Made by a program: the position numbers and the translations under genes
The notes under the pieces: model-generated
Told to the model about the DNA's origin: nothing
Seen by the model: only the letters and a program-made list of their open reading frames with translations
Databases searched by the model: none
NCBI GenBank assembly: GCA_036897485.1
Contig: JAYMTF010000690.1
Span: 1 to 31,665, forward strand
DNA length: 31,665 nt
Direction of reading: 5' to 3'
From: Pelargonium nanum
Taxonomy: Eukaryota; Streptophyta; Magnoliopsida; Geraniales; Geraniaceae
In this document: positions 1 to 11,000 of the stretch, one piece after another
How the letters are laid out: every line of letters begins with the position of its first letter
How positions within the stretch are numbered: the first letter of the stretch is position 1

Positions 1-19
1 ATATATATATATATATATT
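1..19. repeat. (AT)n microsatellite at window edge
   Basis: An uninterrupted AT dinucleotide run at the left edge; its true length is cut by the window. Confidence 0.9.
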
Positions 20-2188
20 AGATTATAGTAGTATTTTTTAAAGGGGTTAAATCCACTCAACCGGTGGTAGTTGATTTTCAAGTGTCACGTTAGCATTTGT
101 TGACATGCTGACACGCTACTTCTAATACAAAATCAATGTATGCGTGTTACGTCAGACAAAATGTCGTCTTTCACAAACAGTCAAAACGACGTCGTTTTAG
201 CTGTAAATAATGAAAAAATTAAACGGTAAGATGATGTGGGATGCACACGTAAATGTACTCTGTATATAACATGGCGTGATGACGTGTCAATCAATGTTTA
301 AAATCGGACCAGGAGGTGAACCAATTAGGGCACCGAGTCCGCCTGGTTCGATTGAATATTTATTAATTATTATTTAATACCCAAAATAAAACTTCTATCA
401 ATTATTCTCAATAATCCGGTATTTATATCAACTTTTTATTTTCAATAAATTGATAAATTTTTTATGTAAATCTATTATATTAATTAACATCCCAAATTAT
501 CGTAAGTCAATATCATTTACAAAGATCAATTCCAAAATTTTCATAGCAAAAAAATCTCTATCCCGATAATCAATCTAATATTTGTCATAATCAATCAATA
601 CTTACCTTACAAAAACTAATTATTTAATTATTCATTATATTTTCTTTAATCAATGAAATAATAAATTTCAAATTTCCGATATATAATTAAAAACTTTCCT
701 AAGACCAATAAATTAGAAATCATTCAAAAAAACTTGCACAACACGTAGCTCTATGATGACTCAAATAGCTTTACAGACCAATAAATAAAAAAAAATCATT
801 CAAAAGATTAGCACCACTTAATTAGCTCTGTAATGTCCAAAAATATTTATTATTAATTTTTATTTAACAAAACCGTCTGGTCCGAGTCACCTGTTTTTAC
901 GAGTTTGATCGAATTCGATCATGATACCTGACTATTCAAGACTCGGACCGGGGACCCCACAGGCCCCTGGCCGGTCTAGGTTGGTTTTCGATACATTGGT
1001 GTCAACAGTTTGGATCCACAGGACGCTCTGTCCACACAAATTAATTCATTGATGTTAATATAATTAAGTAAAATTTGACGTACGTAGTGTCGTATTCTTA
1101 TTGACTTGGTTTAATTTAAAGTTACAAAAATATTAACTCATATTTTTATTTTTAAAATCTCGAATGCTATTATAATTAGTATTTAAATTTAAATAAGAGT
1201 ATTTTGTTTTATAATGGATGGAGTATAAATGGTAAACAGGAAAGCATCTTGGAAATTATATTACTTGTTAACTAATTGGTCAAAGAACCCACACAAACTT
1301 AAATAATGCCATTTACGTGGAGGCTAATTATTTAGTCAAACTATTATAATAACTACATTAAACAATTGGTGATCAAATCCCTGTAACCCCTGAATTGAAA
1401 AACAATAGACATATAAATTTAATCATCTGAATGCAAATTCTTCTTCTTGTACGTTCTTGTGGTGTAATTGCCACGCTTAACTAAAATAAATAAATAAATA
1501 AATTCCTCCTTTCAAGATTTTAGTTTTTCATTTGAAACTTTCAATCACGAAAACTCAAAATTAATTAATACTCCAAGAAAAGAATTTTCATAAATAACCG
1601 AAATTAAAATAATATGCATTAATAATTGTTTTTAATAATAATTTGACTTCTGCTTGTCTGAACGAGTAAAATGAAGGGAAAGACTGCTTTCATGCAAGTT
1701 GACAACTATTATTATTTATTTATTTGTTGAATGTTCAAATATAACTTTGATTTATGAATCATTGGATTTGGACTGAGATAACGATTGGATAAAGATAAGT
1801 TTTGGTATTTGATTTATGAATTATATATGCTATAAGTTTGCATGACATGTTTTCTGTGTTGCAACTTAGTGCTTGTTTGGTAAATTTTCTAAGGAATTAA
1901 TGGAAGTAGTTGAATGTAGATATTAGCATAAATTAGTTATGTTTAGAAATGAATGATTGAAGTAGTGGTGGCCACAAAATACTAACCACTACCGGTAAAT
2001 TATAAACATATGAAATCAAAATTTCAATTATAGAAACAAATACAAACAGATGTATACAGTTTGGTCAACTTATTTAACTCACAGTCGACTTACATATCAC
2101 CATTGATTTACACCTATAAGAGTTTACTTGAAATATGTTGTCAACCTTCTGCACTTCTCACATAAAACCTCAATGGTTGACCTCTATT
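20..2188. other. AT-rich intergenic DNA, no gene seen
   Basis: No open frame with recognisable protein content on either strand. It contains a 16-bp perfect palindrome AAAACGACGTCGTTTT at 183-198 and a 14-bp palindrome GATCGAATTCGATC at 907-920. GC-richer tracts with GACTCGGACC-like words near 303-350 and 880-985 may be old transposon ends, but I could not define borders. Confidence 0.6.
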
Positions 2189-2623
2189 CAGTGGCGGAGC
2201 CAAACCCAAGAGACTTAGGGGAGGCACAATTTTTAATTGATATTGCTTGAAATAGTAGGTCATTAGCTCAATTTAGTCTAATAAATTTTTGGATTAAAAA
2301 TCTTCTATAAAACTTTTTTTGGATAATGTAATTAGTTCTTTTTTATGAGGAAATTTGTTCGTGTTTTCTTTTATAGTAAACAAATTTAATAAAATATTAG
2401 AAACAATATAGACTTGTTTGGGATTCGGTAGACATTCCCATGAAGGATAAACAAAACGCAAGACTTGGCTTAAATAAGGAATGTGCCATGGATTTAGGGT
2501 GAGCTAAACTAATAAAAAACTTTGGACCAATTTCAGGTGGGCCAAAAAAATAAATGGGCTAGAGTGCTAAACACAATTTAGCGATGTTGGTTGGGCCCAT
2601 GCCTACTCTTAGTTCCGCAACTG
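2189..2623. mobile_element. hAT-like non-autonomous element (MITE), 435 bp
   Basis: The left end reads CAGTGGCGGAGCCAA and the reverse complement of the right end reads CAGTTGCGGAACTAA, giving 12 matches of 15 as terminal inverted repeats. The flanking octamers cctctatt (2181-2188) and tctctatt (2624-2631) agree at 7 of 8 positions, like the 8-bp target-site duplication of hAT transposons. There is no coding capacity inside. It sits about 0.8 kb upstream of the OTU gene. The superfamily follows from TSD length and the CAG start; the family name is unknown. Confidence 0.65.
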
Positions 2624-3004
2624 TCTCTATTGTTTAAAGAATGTCAACTAACTATTCTCAATTTCTAAAAATCATGTCGTTGAACTCATCTTAAACAATA
2701 TAATACCATCTATCCATTATCAATGCTCATGTGACGTTATTATCATATATTAAAAACTAAAAAGATAAATGTGAAAGATTTTTATCTCTTTCCTCCCGAC
2801 TCTCGAAACAACATAGAGATCGAGAGAGGAACTAATTTCTTCTTAATTGGTTATCATCTTTGAAATGAAAAAAAATCTGAAGAAAAATTAAAACAAACAT
2901 AACTATTCTTAAGTATACATGCAATTTGATGAAATATAACAAAAATTATTTGGGATTTTACATTGATTAAAGCCAAACCTCGTACTTTATTAGAACAGAA
3001 ACAG

Positions 3005-3122
3005 CCACGTAGGCTTATTTATGGTTGTGGTTGATCGGTTTCAGTTATGCGACGCGACCAAAAGAAGACGCCTAACCCAAGCTGACGTCAACTGTTGGAC
3101 CGTTAATCTCTGCCACGTGTCG
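3005..3122 (+). promoter_or_regulatory. Proximal promoter of OTU gene with G-box and CRE/C-box
   Basis: Just upstream of the inferred transcript start are TGACGTCA (3084-3091) and CCACGTGTC (3114-3122); a weaker CCACGTAGG lies near 3005. These are ACGT-core sites bound by plant bZIP and bHLH factors, and CCACGTGTC also matches an ABRE/G-box. There is no clear TATA box. The pyrimidine-rich stretch 3150-3230 looks like the leader start. Regulation by ABA, light or stress is inference from motifs only. Confidence 0.5.
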
Positions 3123-3149
3123 TGTGGTCTGTTTATTTCGCACCCAAAC

Positions 3150-3843
3150 TCTCTCCACCTGCCTTACCTTTCCCAACATTTCATTTCTTTCCCAAAACTG
3201 TGTCTCTCTCTATCCACAAAACAGATTAAGGTTCGTATATTTGCAAATTTCAAGATTCGAAATTTAATTTAATTTAATTTTTTGAAGTTTATAACTTTGA
3301 TTTAAATTATGTGACTAAATTGTTGCACTAGCTATATATCTGTATGTATTGATATATTTATGGCTTGGATTTGTTTGGATTGAGAGATTTATTGGAGACC
3401 TCTATATTTGATTTTTAGGGTTAGGGTTCTTATGATTGTTGTTTTGCTTGTTCGTGAAGGAAACTGATTTGGCAATTTGACTGATATTCGATCCTGGAAC
3501 CTGAAATTTCTGTTTTTTTTTAGTATTTTTTATATTGGATTGGTTGTGTTTGCTGGGTTTTGAATTTGGGTTCAATCTATTAGTACTGAGATTGTTATGG
3601 TCCTATTTTAAGTATGATGAAGAATTGATGAGGAATAGTTGTAGGAAAGTTGGTTTTGCTTATAACACGTAAGGTCTGATGTTATGTTTTGTGGTAAGCA
3701 TTTCGAAGATTTGAATTTTAGAGTTCCAATTTTGATATGGGAAGAATGCCTGAATCCCCAATTTTAGGGTGTTTGTTTCGGGTTGATGTTTAATGGTTGT
3801 ATGTTATATGGGTTGTGATGTTTGTATTTTGTGCTGCAATCAG
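3150..3843 (+). other. OTU gene 5'UTR first exon and 5'UTR intron
   Basis: The CT-rich leader ends at AAG|GTTCGT (donor at 3231). A T-rich intron of about 613 nt runs to GCAATCAG (acceptor ending 3843). The second leader exon starts at 3844, upstream of the main ATG at 3912. An alternative acceptor at TCAG ending 3910 is possible and would remove the uORF. The transcript start is approximate. Confidence 0.5.
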
Positions 3844-3858
3844 TATTAGGGCAATTAC

Positions 3859-3876
3859 ATGAAGCGAGGTGGCTGA
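3859..3876 (+). promoter_or_regulatory. 5-codon uORF upstream of OTU start
   Basis: ATG AAG CGA GGT GGC TGA encodes MKRGG and ends 35 nt before the main ATG. It lies in the leader if the acceptor at 3843 is used. A minimal uORF this close to the start could lower or condition translation of the deubiquitinase. Presence is seen directly; function is inference. Confidence 0.5.
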
Positions 3877-3911
3877 GTGGGCGATGCTTTGCTGGGAATT
3901 GTTCGGTCAGG

Positions 3912-6900
3912 ATGACAACATATGAGCTAGATCCCGATGTCGTCCGATGGGGGCTTCATCTTTTAGATAGTTGCTCTCTTTCTAATTTGGGTTCGTGTAC
4001 TACCGTTACTCAATGCGAACCCGACTTGAGTAATGTTGAATATATCGGAGAAGGTTATTTTCAAGAACAAAATCCAAATGTGGAGAATGATGAGGTTATT
4101 GCATATGCTCTTCAAGAAGAATTTTCACGACTAGCTACCGATGAAACTCCAGATGCTGGGGAGGAGCATATGCAAACATCAGTTATTGCTCAAGATTGGC
4201 TTGGTCCTTCAAAAAGACACTGTACTTCTGGTATTTGGATATCTACCATGATACCATCCCGATTATAAATTCGTTTCACTATTGTTTTTCTACTTTTAAG
4301 CTTACTGACAATGCGGTTCTAAGTTCAGGGGATGTGAGTGATCAGCAAGTCACAAATTTTCCTTGGAACGAGATGCAATTGGCAGATAATCCTAGTGGAA
4401 AGGAAAAGGAAAGCAACGAGGCTGGTGAAATGGGAATCCCGAGTTCATATCCTAGTCCAGGGGAAGAATCACTTTCTGTCAGAGATATGTCTCATCGGTC
4501 GTGTACATCAGACGACTATGTTCTTGATGGTGAATTGGACAAGATGTTGAATCCGATGGTTCCTATTCCCGTAAGTACCTTTATCTGTGAAATTATATTG
4601 TAACTTGTAAGGTGATGTTTTAGTTTGCAAAAATTAGTATAGATGTCCAACATTTCAAACTTTTTATCAAAATGATATATTAAGTTCAGTAAAATAAAAT
4701 TGACCTTTTGATCCAATAGATGTGCTTTCATAATTTGTTTTCAAGATCTCGGCAACAAAACTCTGAAACTGGACTGTAGTGGGCACTCCTAATTTCTCAA
4801 TTTTATTTTTGGTGCAGCATGTTCCTAAAATAAATGGGGAGTTACCTTCATATGATGAAGAAATTTCAGATCATCAGAGGCTGCTTCAAAGGTCTCTATG
4901 AACTTTCCCTGCCCTTTTTCTTATGCATAATATGATTCAACAGTGATCATTCTCTTTTGATATTTATTCTTCTTCTTTTTTATCGGCAGTTTCTAATATA
5001 TTTATTTTGGTTGTTAACTGAAAACTTGTAAAGTGCTCACCATGTCTATCGAAGTTCATCAAAATGTGTTTATGAGGATGCTTGAGTTAGGGGCTTGAAG
5101 GTTGAATCACAAGGAAAAAGCGCAAACAGGATACTGATAGCAGTGAACCTATTAGATTTGCTTTGTTAATTGTTACTCTCCCCATCCCACAATGAGTGTT
5201 GTTTCACTTTTTTGCAAAATTCAATGATAATTTTATTGTTACAGAATAGTAAATAAGGGATGGCTGTATAATTGGTGGTGTTTTTTCTTCTCTTCCACTC
5301 CTTGGACTATGGATTGACTCTTGCGCTCATGTGCTGTATGTGTGCTCTCACATCATTAACACATAAAACTGCATTTCATTTGCTCTTCATATGTAGTTTG
5401 TGTGTATATGTTTACATACTTATGGGTCTTATGACATTGCTTGCAAATAAGTTACCTCTACAATCATTTTGGCTCTCGAATTTTATGTCTCTCCTTTATT
5501 TACAGACTGGAGTTATATGATCTGGTTGAACTTAAGGTGAAAGGTGATGGTAACTGTCAGGTTGGTTTTCTTTTCATCCTAATTGCTAAAGGCTTAGGTT
5601 CTCAAATAGTTTCTGATTCTACCTACACGTCCAACAGTACTAGCAATATTCTTTTTGTCTTTCACACTATGGACTTGATAGACTTATTAGTTCCATGTAT
5701 CCTTCTCAGTTTCGTGCTTTATCCGATCAACTTTATGGTTCACCTGACCATCACAAGTTTGTCAGGGAACAAATTGTGAAGCAGGTTCGTGGTATTTGAA
5801 TAGTTCTATGTAATTTTCCATGTTTTATATTTTACCTGAAGTGTAATGTTTCTCTTGTTTTGATATGTTGATATCACAGCTTAAGTCTCACCAGGAGATG
5901 TACGACGGCTACGTTCCTATGGCATATACCGAATATTTGAAGAAAATGAGCAAGTGAGTTGCTCGTTGTGATATTTCACCATCTGAAGGTTTGATGAAAA
6001 CGTTTTCATATCTGTTTTCTTCGTGTGTATGAAACAGGAATGGTGAGTGGGGAGATCATGTCACACTGCAGGCAGCTGCAGATTGGGTATAAATGACCTT
6101 TCTATCTCTTCTATGACCAGTTTTGAGCGTATTATTGTTTATATTGTACAGTGATAAATAAAGATGTCTACCATGTAATTACAGTATGGCGTCAAGATAT
6201 TTGTGATAACTTCATTTAAGGATACGTGCTATATTGAGATCCTTCCACACATACAGAAGTCCGAGCGAAGTAAGATTCCTGTAACTTTTTATTGATGATG
6301 GATCTTGATAGGTAGACAGGTAGCAATTATCTAGATGAAGTTTCTATTTGTTGTGCTGAAATCCTTTGTTCTTGTAACTACATGAGCTCAACAGCAGAAA
6401 CCAACACTGCCTTGTTATGTATGGCCTTGTGAAAATGTTTAATCTTGTGGTTGGTTCCTCTGAGCATTAGGAGATCGTGGGTCATGATCCCATCCCATGT
6501 CCTAACACTGTGAAAATAGGTTTTAGAACCGTATTTGAAACTGTATCGTGTCTTGATGTCTTTCTATGAATGAAGGTACACTGATTCGACATTGTGTTTT
6601 CTAAAATGACACTGTTTTATGCAGTTATTTTATTGAGCTTTTGGGCGGAGGTGCACTACAACTCAATCTATCATAAAGGAGGTAAATATACTCTTCCACA
6701 ATGACATGTATGACATGTGGACTTTCGCAACCTAATTATCAACTAACCACAAAAGGACTCGTGCTGCTATCTCGTCTCTGTTTCTGTATGCTATTATCTC
6801 TCTAAAAAAACCCAACAAAAACATAGGGGAGACATAAATACCATTCACTAGCCAAACTTTTAACCACTGGCACCGAATTTTGCAGAACCAATTATAGATT

Positions 6901-7093
6901 TGTGTTTATCTCCACTAGTCTGAATTTGGTCATCTCTTTCACTAGTTACATACAAATATACATACCCACGATGAGCTTTGCAGCTATTGCATATGTTGCT
7001 AACTTCTGTGTTCACTTATTGTATGTTTTGTACTTAGATCAACCCATGGCCGAGTCCAAGAAAAAGAAGAAGTGGTGGATGTTTGGGAGTTAA
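3912..7093 (+). CDS. OTU-domain deubiquitinase (OTU9/OTU10-like), 10 coding exons
   Basis: Coding exons: 3912-4230, 4329-4570, 4818-4891, 5506-5560, 5710-5784, 5880-5953, 6038-6086, 6185-6269, 6625-6681, 7038-7093. All introns are GT-AG, phases agree, and the total is 1086 nt (361 aa). Residues 1-210 are a poorly conserved acidic region starting MTTYELDPDVVRWGL, as in plant OTU9/OTU10. The OTU peptidase fold starts near 213: D226-G-N-C229 is the catalytic loop, followed by FRALSDQLYG, the WGDHVTLQAAADWYGVKI block, and FWAEVHYNS with catalytic His335. Family knowledge: these cysteine proteases cut ubiquitin chains. The tail KKKKKWWMFGS is a basic-aromatic end typical of the plant clade. The start at 3912 was chosen because it fits the family N-terminus; the frame extends upstream to 3822 without a conserved sequence. 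It is convergent with the Pumilio gene. Assignment among OTU9 to OTU12 is uncertain, but the length favours OTU9/10. Confidence 0.92.
5176..5265. mobile_element. Decayed Stowaway-like MITE remnant in OTU intron 3
   Basis: CTCTCCCCATCCCACAATGA resembles the left end of the complete Stowaway at 23308 (CTCCCTCCGTCACAAAATGA) and is followed by a similar T-rich stretch and AATAAGG-like sequence. Much shorter than the full element, so probably internally deleted. It lies wholly in intron 4892-5505 and does not affect the coding frame. Confidence 0.4.
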
Positions 7094-7314
7094 AATGGCC
7101 TATTTCAAGCTCGCTCGGGTTGACATCTCATATGTTTTTGCTGACTTCGGAAGATTTACCACAGTTTTGGAAAGAGTTTGACAGGAAAATGTTGCAGATA
7201 TGGCATTTGGTTCACTCCTATGGCTGATGCAGTGCTACTTTGACATCACATATTAGTATAAATATGTTATATGAACATTGGTTGTACTTGACTAATAATT
7301 CATTCCATTGTGTG

Positions 7315-7322
7315 TGTATATA
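7315..7322 (+). promoter_or_regulatory. Pumilio response element in probable OTU 3'UTR
   Basis: TGTATATA lies 222 nt after the OTU stop and is a perfect Pumilio site. It sits in a TGTGTG-TATATA low-complexity run, so it could be chance. Whether the mature 3'UTR reaches here is not known, as no clear poly(A) signal was found. Confidence 0.35.
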
Positions 7323-7388
7323 ACCCATTATTACAAACAAAGCTGTTGATTCATAGATTTTTTTATTGTTTATAAAGTCTTTCAGGAT

Positions 7389-7476
7389 GGTAATTCTTAT
7401 TCAATTTGACCCAGTATGAATATAGGTTTTGGTAATTCTTATGGTTTAGACCCGGCCCAGTATGAATATAGGTTTT
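7389..7476. repeat. Short tandem duplication, about 44-bp unit
   Basis: Two units each start GGTAATTCTTAT and end CAGTATGAATATAGGTTTT (7389-7430 and 7431-7476). A further CAGTATGAATATAG lies near 7530. It sits between the convergent 3' ends of the OTU and Pumilio genes. No gene is seen from 7094 to the Pumilio 3'UTR. Confidence 0.75.
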
Positions 7477-7893
7477 TTCCGGGTCTAATCCATAAGGTTC
7501 CTGAGCGGGCCCGCAAACTCGCGGTTGACAGTATGAATATAGTTGTTAATGTGCTTAGTAATGCTAGTAGCAAATTTATCTCTTACATCAACAATGAAAT
7601 CAACTTTGACCAAAATATATTCTCATAATTTACCATATATCTCAACATAAAACACTTTGTTCAAAATATACTCTTCTATCTTCACTATACTCAAATGCAA
7701 ATCATTGTTTACACTCAATTTTGCTTTACAGACTATGAGCCTTTACATATAATCTCAAAAAGGTGGGGCACTTGCAGTGCCTTCTCACAACTTAGATTTC
7801 TAACTTGAGCCTCAGACTTCTTGCTTTCAAATTTACAATTCGCAAAATAAACATAGGTCATCTTATTCCGGGAGGATTGGAAAATTTTGTTCT

Positions 7894-7901
7894 TATTTAC
7901 A
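7894..7901 (-). promoter_or_regulatory. Pumilio response element in Pumilio gene's own 3'UTR
   Basis: Read on the minus strand this is TGTAAATA, matching the UGUANAUA consensus, about 160 nt after the Pumilio stop codon and in the sense orientation of its transcript. A near match TGTAAATT lies at 7829-7836. Autoregulation is inference. Confidence 0.45.
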
Positions 7902-8061
7902 ACTACTATAATCTCTGTAATAGAGGGAGAACCGAGATGATAACTCGCCACATCACCATCCATGTTAGCTGTACAGAATGCCTGATTGTTATGCTTCTTT
8001 GCTCTTGATTCTTCCATTGGCAGTGAGAAGAAAGAGATGCGACTTCACCGAATCGGGATGC

Positions 8062-11000
8062 TCAGGATGAAAGCGACGATGATAACCCTATTCGCTTTTC
8101 TGAAAGTGAGTTTAAATTTCGTTCGTGAGTTATCCATAAGGCTTAGCAACAAAAATCTTTTAAGGGGGGATTGTTCCTTACCTCCGGTTGTTATGAGCTT
8201 TTCGACACGAGAAACAATGTGTTTGCCATAAGTATATCTCTTGAGGGCATTCAGATGAACCTTGATGCGGGAGAGAATTAATTCAAGGTTATGATCATCA
8301 CAAGTCTCAAGAATCTTCTGCACAACATAATTTCCATATGGATCTTTCATCATGGCCTGCAGTTTTGAATTTCATCAGTTTTGGTCGTTCAATAAGCACA
8401 TAGGTCGTTCAATAAGTACTAAGAACTTATGAAGTACAGAAAGGTATTAGTCAATGTACAATATAACCCACAATGAACAAGAGATAATCCAACAAGAGAC
8501 CATACCATTGGAAAATACCAATTAACAATAATTTATTTGAACTGAAGCTGTGATTAATATATGTTACAAGTTTACAATCACTCAGCTCATCTTCAAATAG
8601 AAGGATTTCAGGGTTTCACAAAGGCCCATTTCGATAAGCTACTAATTATGTGTTTAAGTCACACTTTCTGCACCATAAAGTTCGATACATTACTTCAATT
8701 GAGATAGCCCATGAGGGTTAAAAATCAGGAAAAAAGAAGAGAGGAAGTCTTGGCCTGATTAATGCACTGAAGTGAAGAAAAAAAATTCTGGTTTTCCGAA
8801 ATTTTAGAAAAGTTGACTTGGCCAAGAAGTTACAGGCTAATAATTAAAGCCTTAAAAGATAAAATATTAACAATATGAAAAAAACATATATATATATATA
8901 TATATAACCAAAATTCTTAAATTTAATACTATACCCTAAATGAGACTATCTCAAATTATTCTTTTAACAGAATTAATGCCCAAGTAAAAATCTAAATCAT
9001 CAAACTCTTATCATAAAGGTGAACCTTGGCGCAACAGTAAGGTTGTTGTCCTGTGACCTTCAAGTCTCAAATTCAAAGTCAGGGAAACAGTCTCTCTGCA
9101 AGGCTGTATACAAAAATGACCGTCCCCCCTTTTTGTTACCAAATTCCTACTGTAACTATCTTCAGTAATATTAGTCTCTGTACTTCAGTTAAAAATGTAA
9201 GGTTGTTCACTTCTTAATTGAAATATATATAACTTGCAGAGATATGGTGATTGTTAAGAGTTATGAATGATAACAGGAACATCCACATGAACTAAAGTTG
9301 AACAAAAGACATTAAAAGGGCAATGGTCGCACATCTAGTAATGGCACAAAATATGTACCATCATCTCATCTCGACATAAATTGGTCAGATAAGTCAAGTA
9401 CCTGAGGACTATCAATACTTTCCATTATTAAGCACGACTTTGCAATATAAAGAAAGGTGAAGGGGTTCACAAACCTGCAAGGGCTCATTTTCATCTGTTG
9501 AACCAAGCATCTCATTCACTAAAAGTTGCCGCTCTTCAGGACTACCAAAAGTCAAGCATTTCTCCACAACATTAGAAGCAAACTTCTGCTGACTCATCTC
9601 TACAATCTTTCCTGCAAGCTTGGTAATAATAGCCGACCTTTCGTGCGATTTACCATGTTCAAGAACATGCTACAAAATAGTAAACGAAAATTAAGGGACC
9701 ATTAATTTTACTAGGAAGTAGGAACAGTTAATTAGAATATAGTAGCTGAGCAGATTTTATAATTCAGAAACACTTAGATGTTATTGACCAAAACTAGAGC
9801 ATCAAGAAGCTCATGCTCGTTCTTAAAACTTTGAGAAGAGCAGTGGCTATCTCTATGTTAGAAAAGATAGAGTGTTAATGGTGAGTACAAAAGTAGAGTA
9901 ACTACCCCCACACTATAGCAAGATCAAAAGTAAAAAAAAACAAAGAGAATATTTCAGTTGACGTACTGAGTAGGCATCAAATGGTACCTGGATAACATAA
10001 TTCCCATATTGGTCTTGTGCTAAAGAGCATACAGATTGCATGATTTCATTCATGATAGTTTGTTGTGTATTTGAATCATCACAATGCTCCAGCACCCTCT
10101 GTAAGCATTAAAATAAACATTCAATATATGACAAATGTCATAAATTCCCAATGAAAAAATTATAACAGAAACTACAAATCTCTAACCTGAATTACACGGC
10201 AACCATAAGGGTGGGTGGAAAGAGACACAACTTGCCCAAAGAAAGATGTAATGATGAATTGAATCCGGTCCTGAGGGACACACTCTATGCACTTCTGAAT
10301 AACATGATTACCATTCTGATCACGGACACATTTCATGACTGAACCATCAAGCTCTGCCACCATTTGAGTCTGCTGATCCACATCTACCACTTCCAAGGCC
10401 TGTAATAACATAGCATTAAAACCTCTCAAGTCTCAACAACAAAATCCAAAACATATTCTGGTGCTGATAGTTGAAAACCCAATTTAATTTGTATACGCTC
10501 AACACTTCTGGTGCTTCAACCTATTTATTTTCAGCAGAAAGCTTTCAGTGTTGCATGATATTAACTTAGACGCTTTCACCACAAAAAAATAAATCCATAA
10601 GCAGTTGCAATTTACCCATGAGCGTAGTGTGGTACCTGATAAATTCATGATACCTTTCTCCACTACATTAGTGCACAAGCACACTGAACAAAAGCTCGAC
10701 AAGCATCATATATAAAAGAGTATTTACTAATATAACTCAGTTGATAAGATGATCAACAATCCATCATATAAATTAATTAACTTCAACAACCAATGTGATT
10801 AAGAAAAACACTGGCAGTCTCGGCAGCACAGACTTCTAAACAAAAGAAGATCCCCTGTAGCAGAAGTATGCGAACTAACCATAAAGGGACTGAAGATTTT
10901 AAATAAATAAAAACTCAGAGCCAAAGGGCATAACAAAAAGATCTTAGAGAAGTACCTTCTGGATCACTCTGCAACCATACATTTGAAGACTAAGAGGCAA

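Noticed and set aside
303-985. GACTCGGACC-like words at both ends suggesting a transposon
   Set aside because: Inverted similarity is short and broken; no duplication or borders could be set.
3021-3272. Open frame of 83 codons on + strand at the OTU promoter
   Set aside because: It covers the promoter and leader, crosses the likely donor at 3231, and has no family resemblance.
4196-4603. Open frame across OTU intron 1 and exon 2
   Set aside because: Only 4329-4570 is coding; the part before it is intron 4231-4328 and the part after runs through the donor at 4571.
7733-8017. 94-codon minus-strand open frame downstream of Pumilio
   Set aside because: It lies after the stop at 8062-8064 and is best read as 3'UTR; no known domain.
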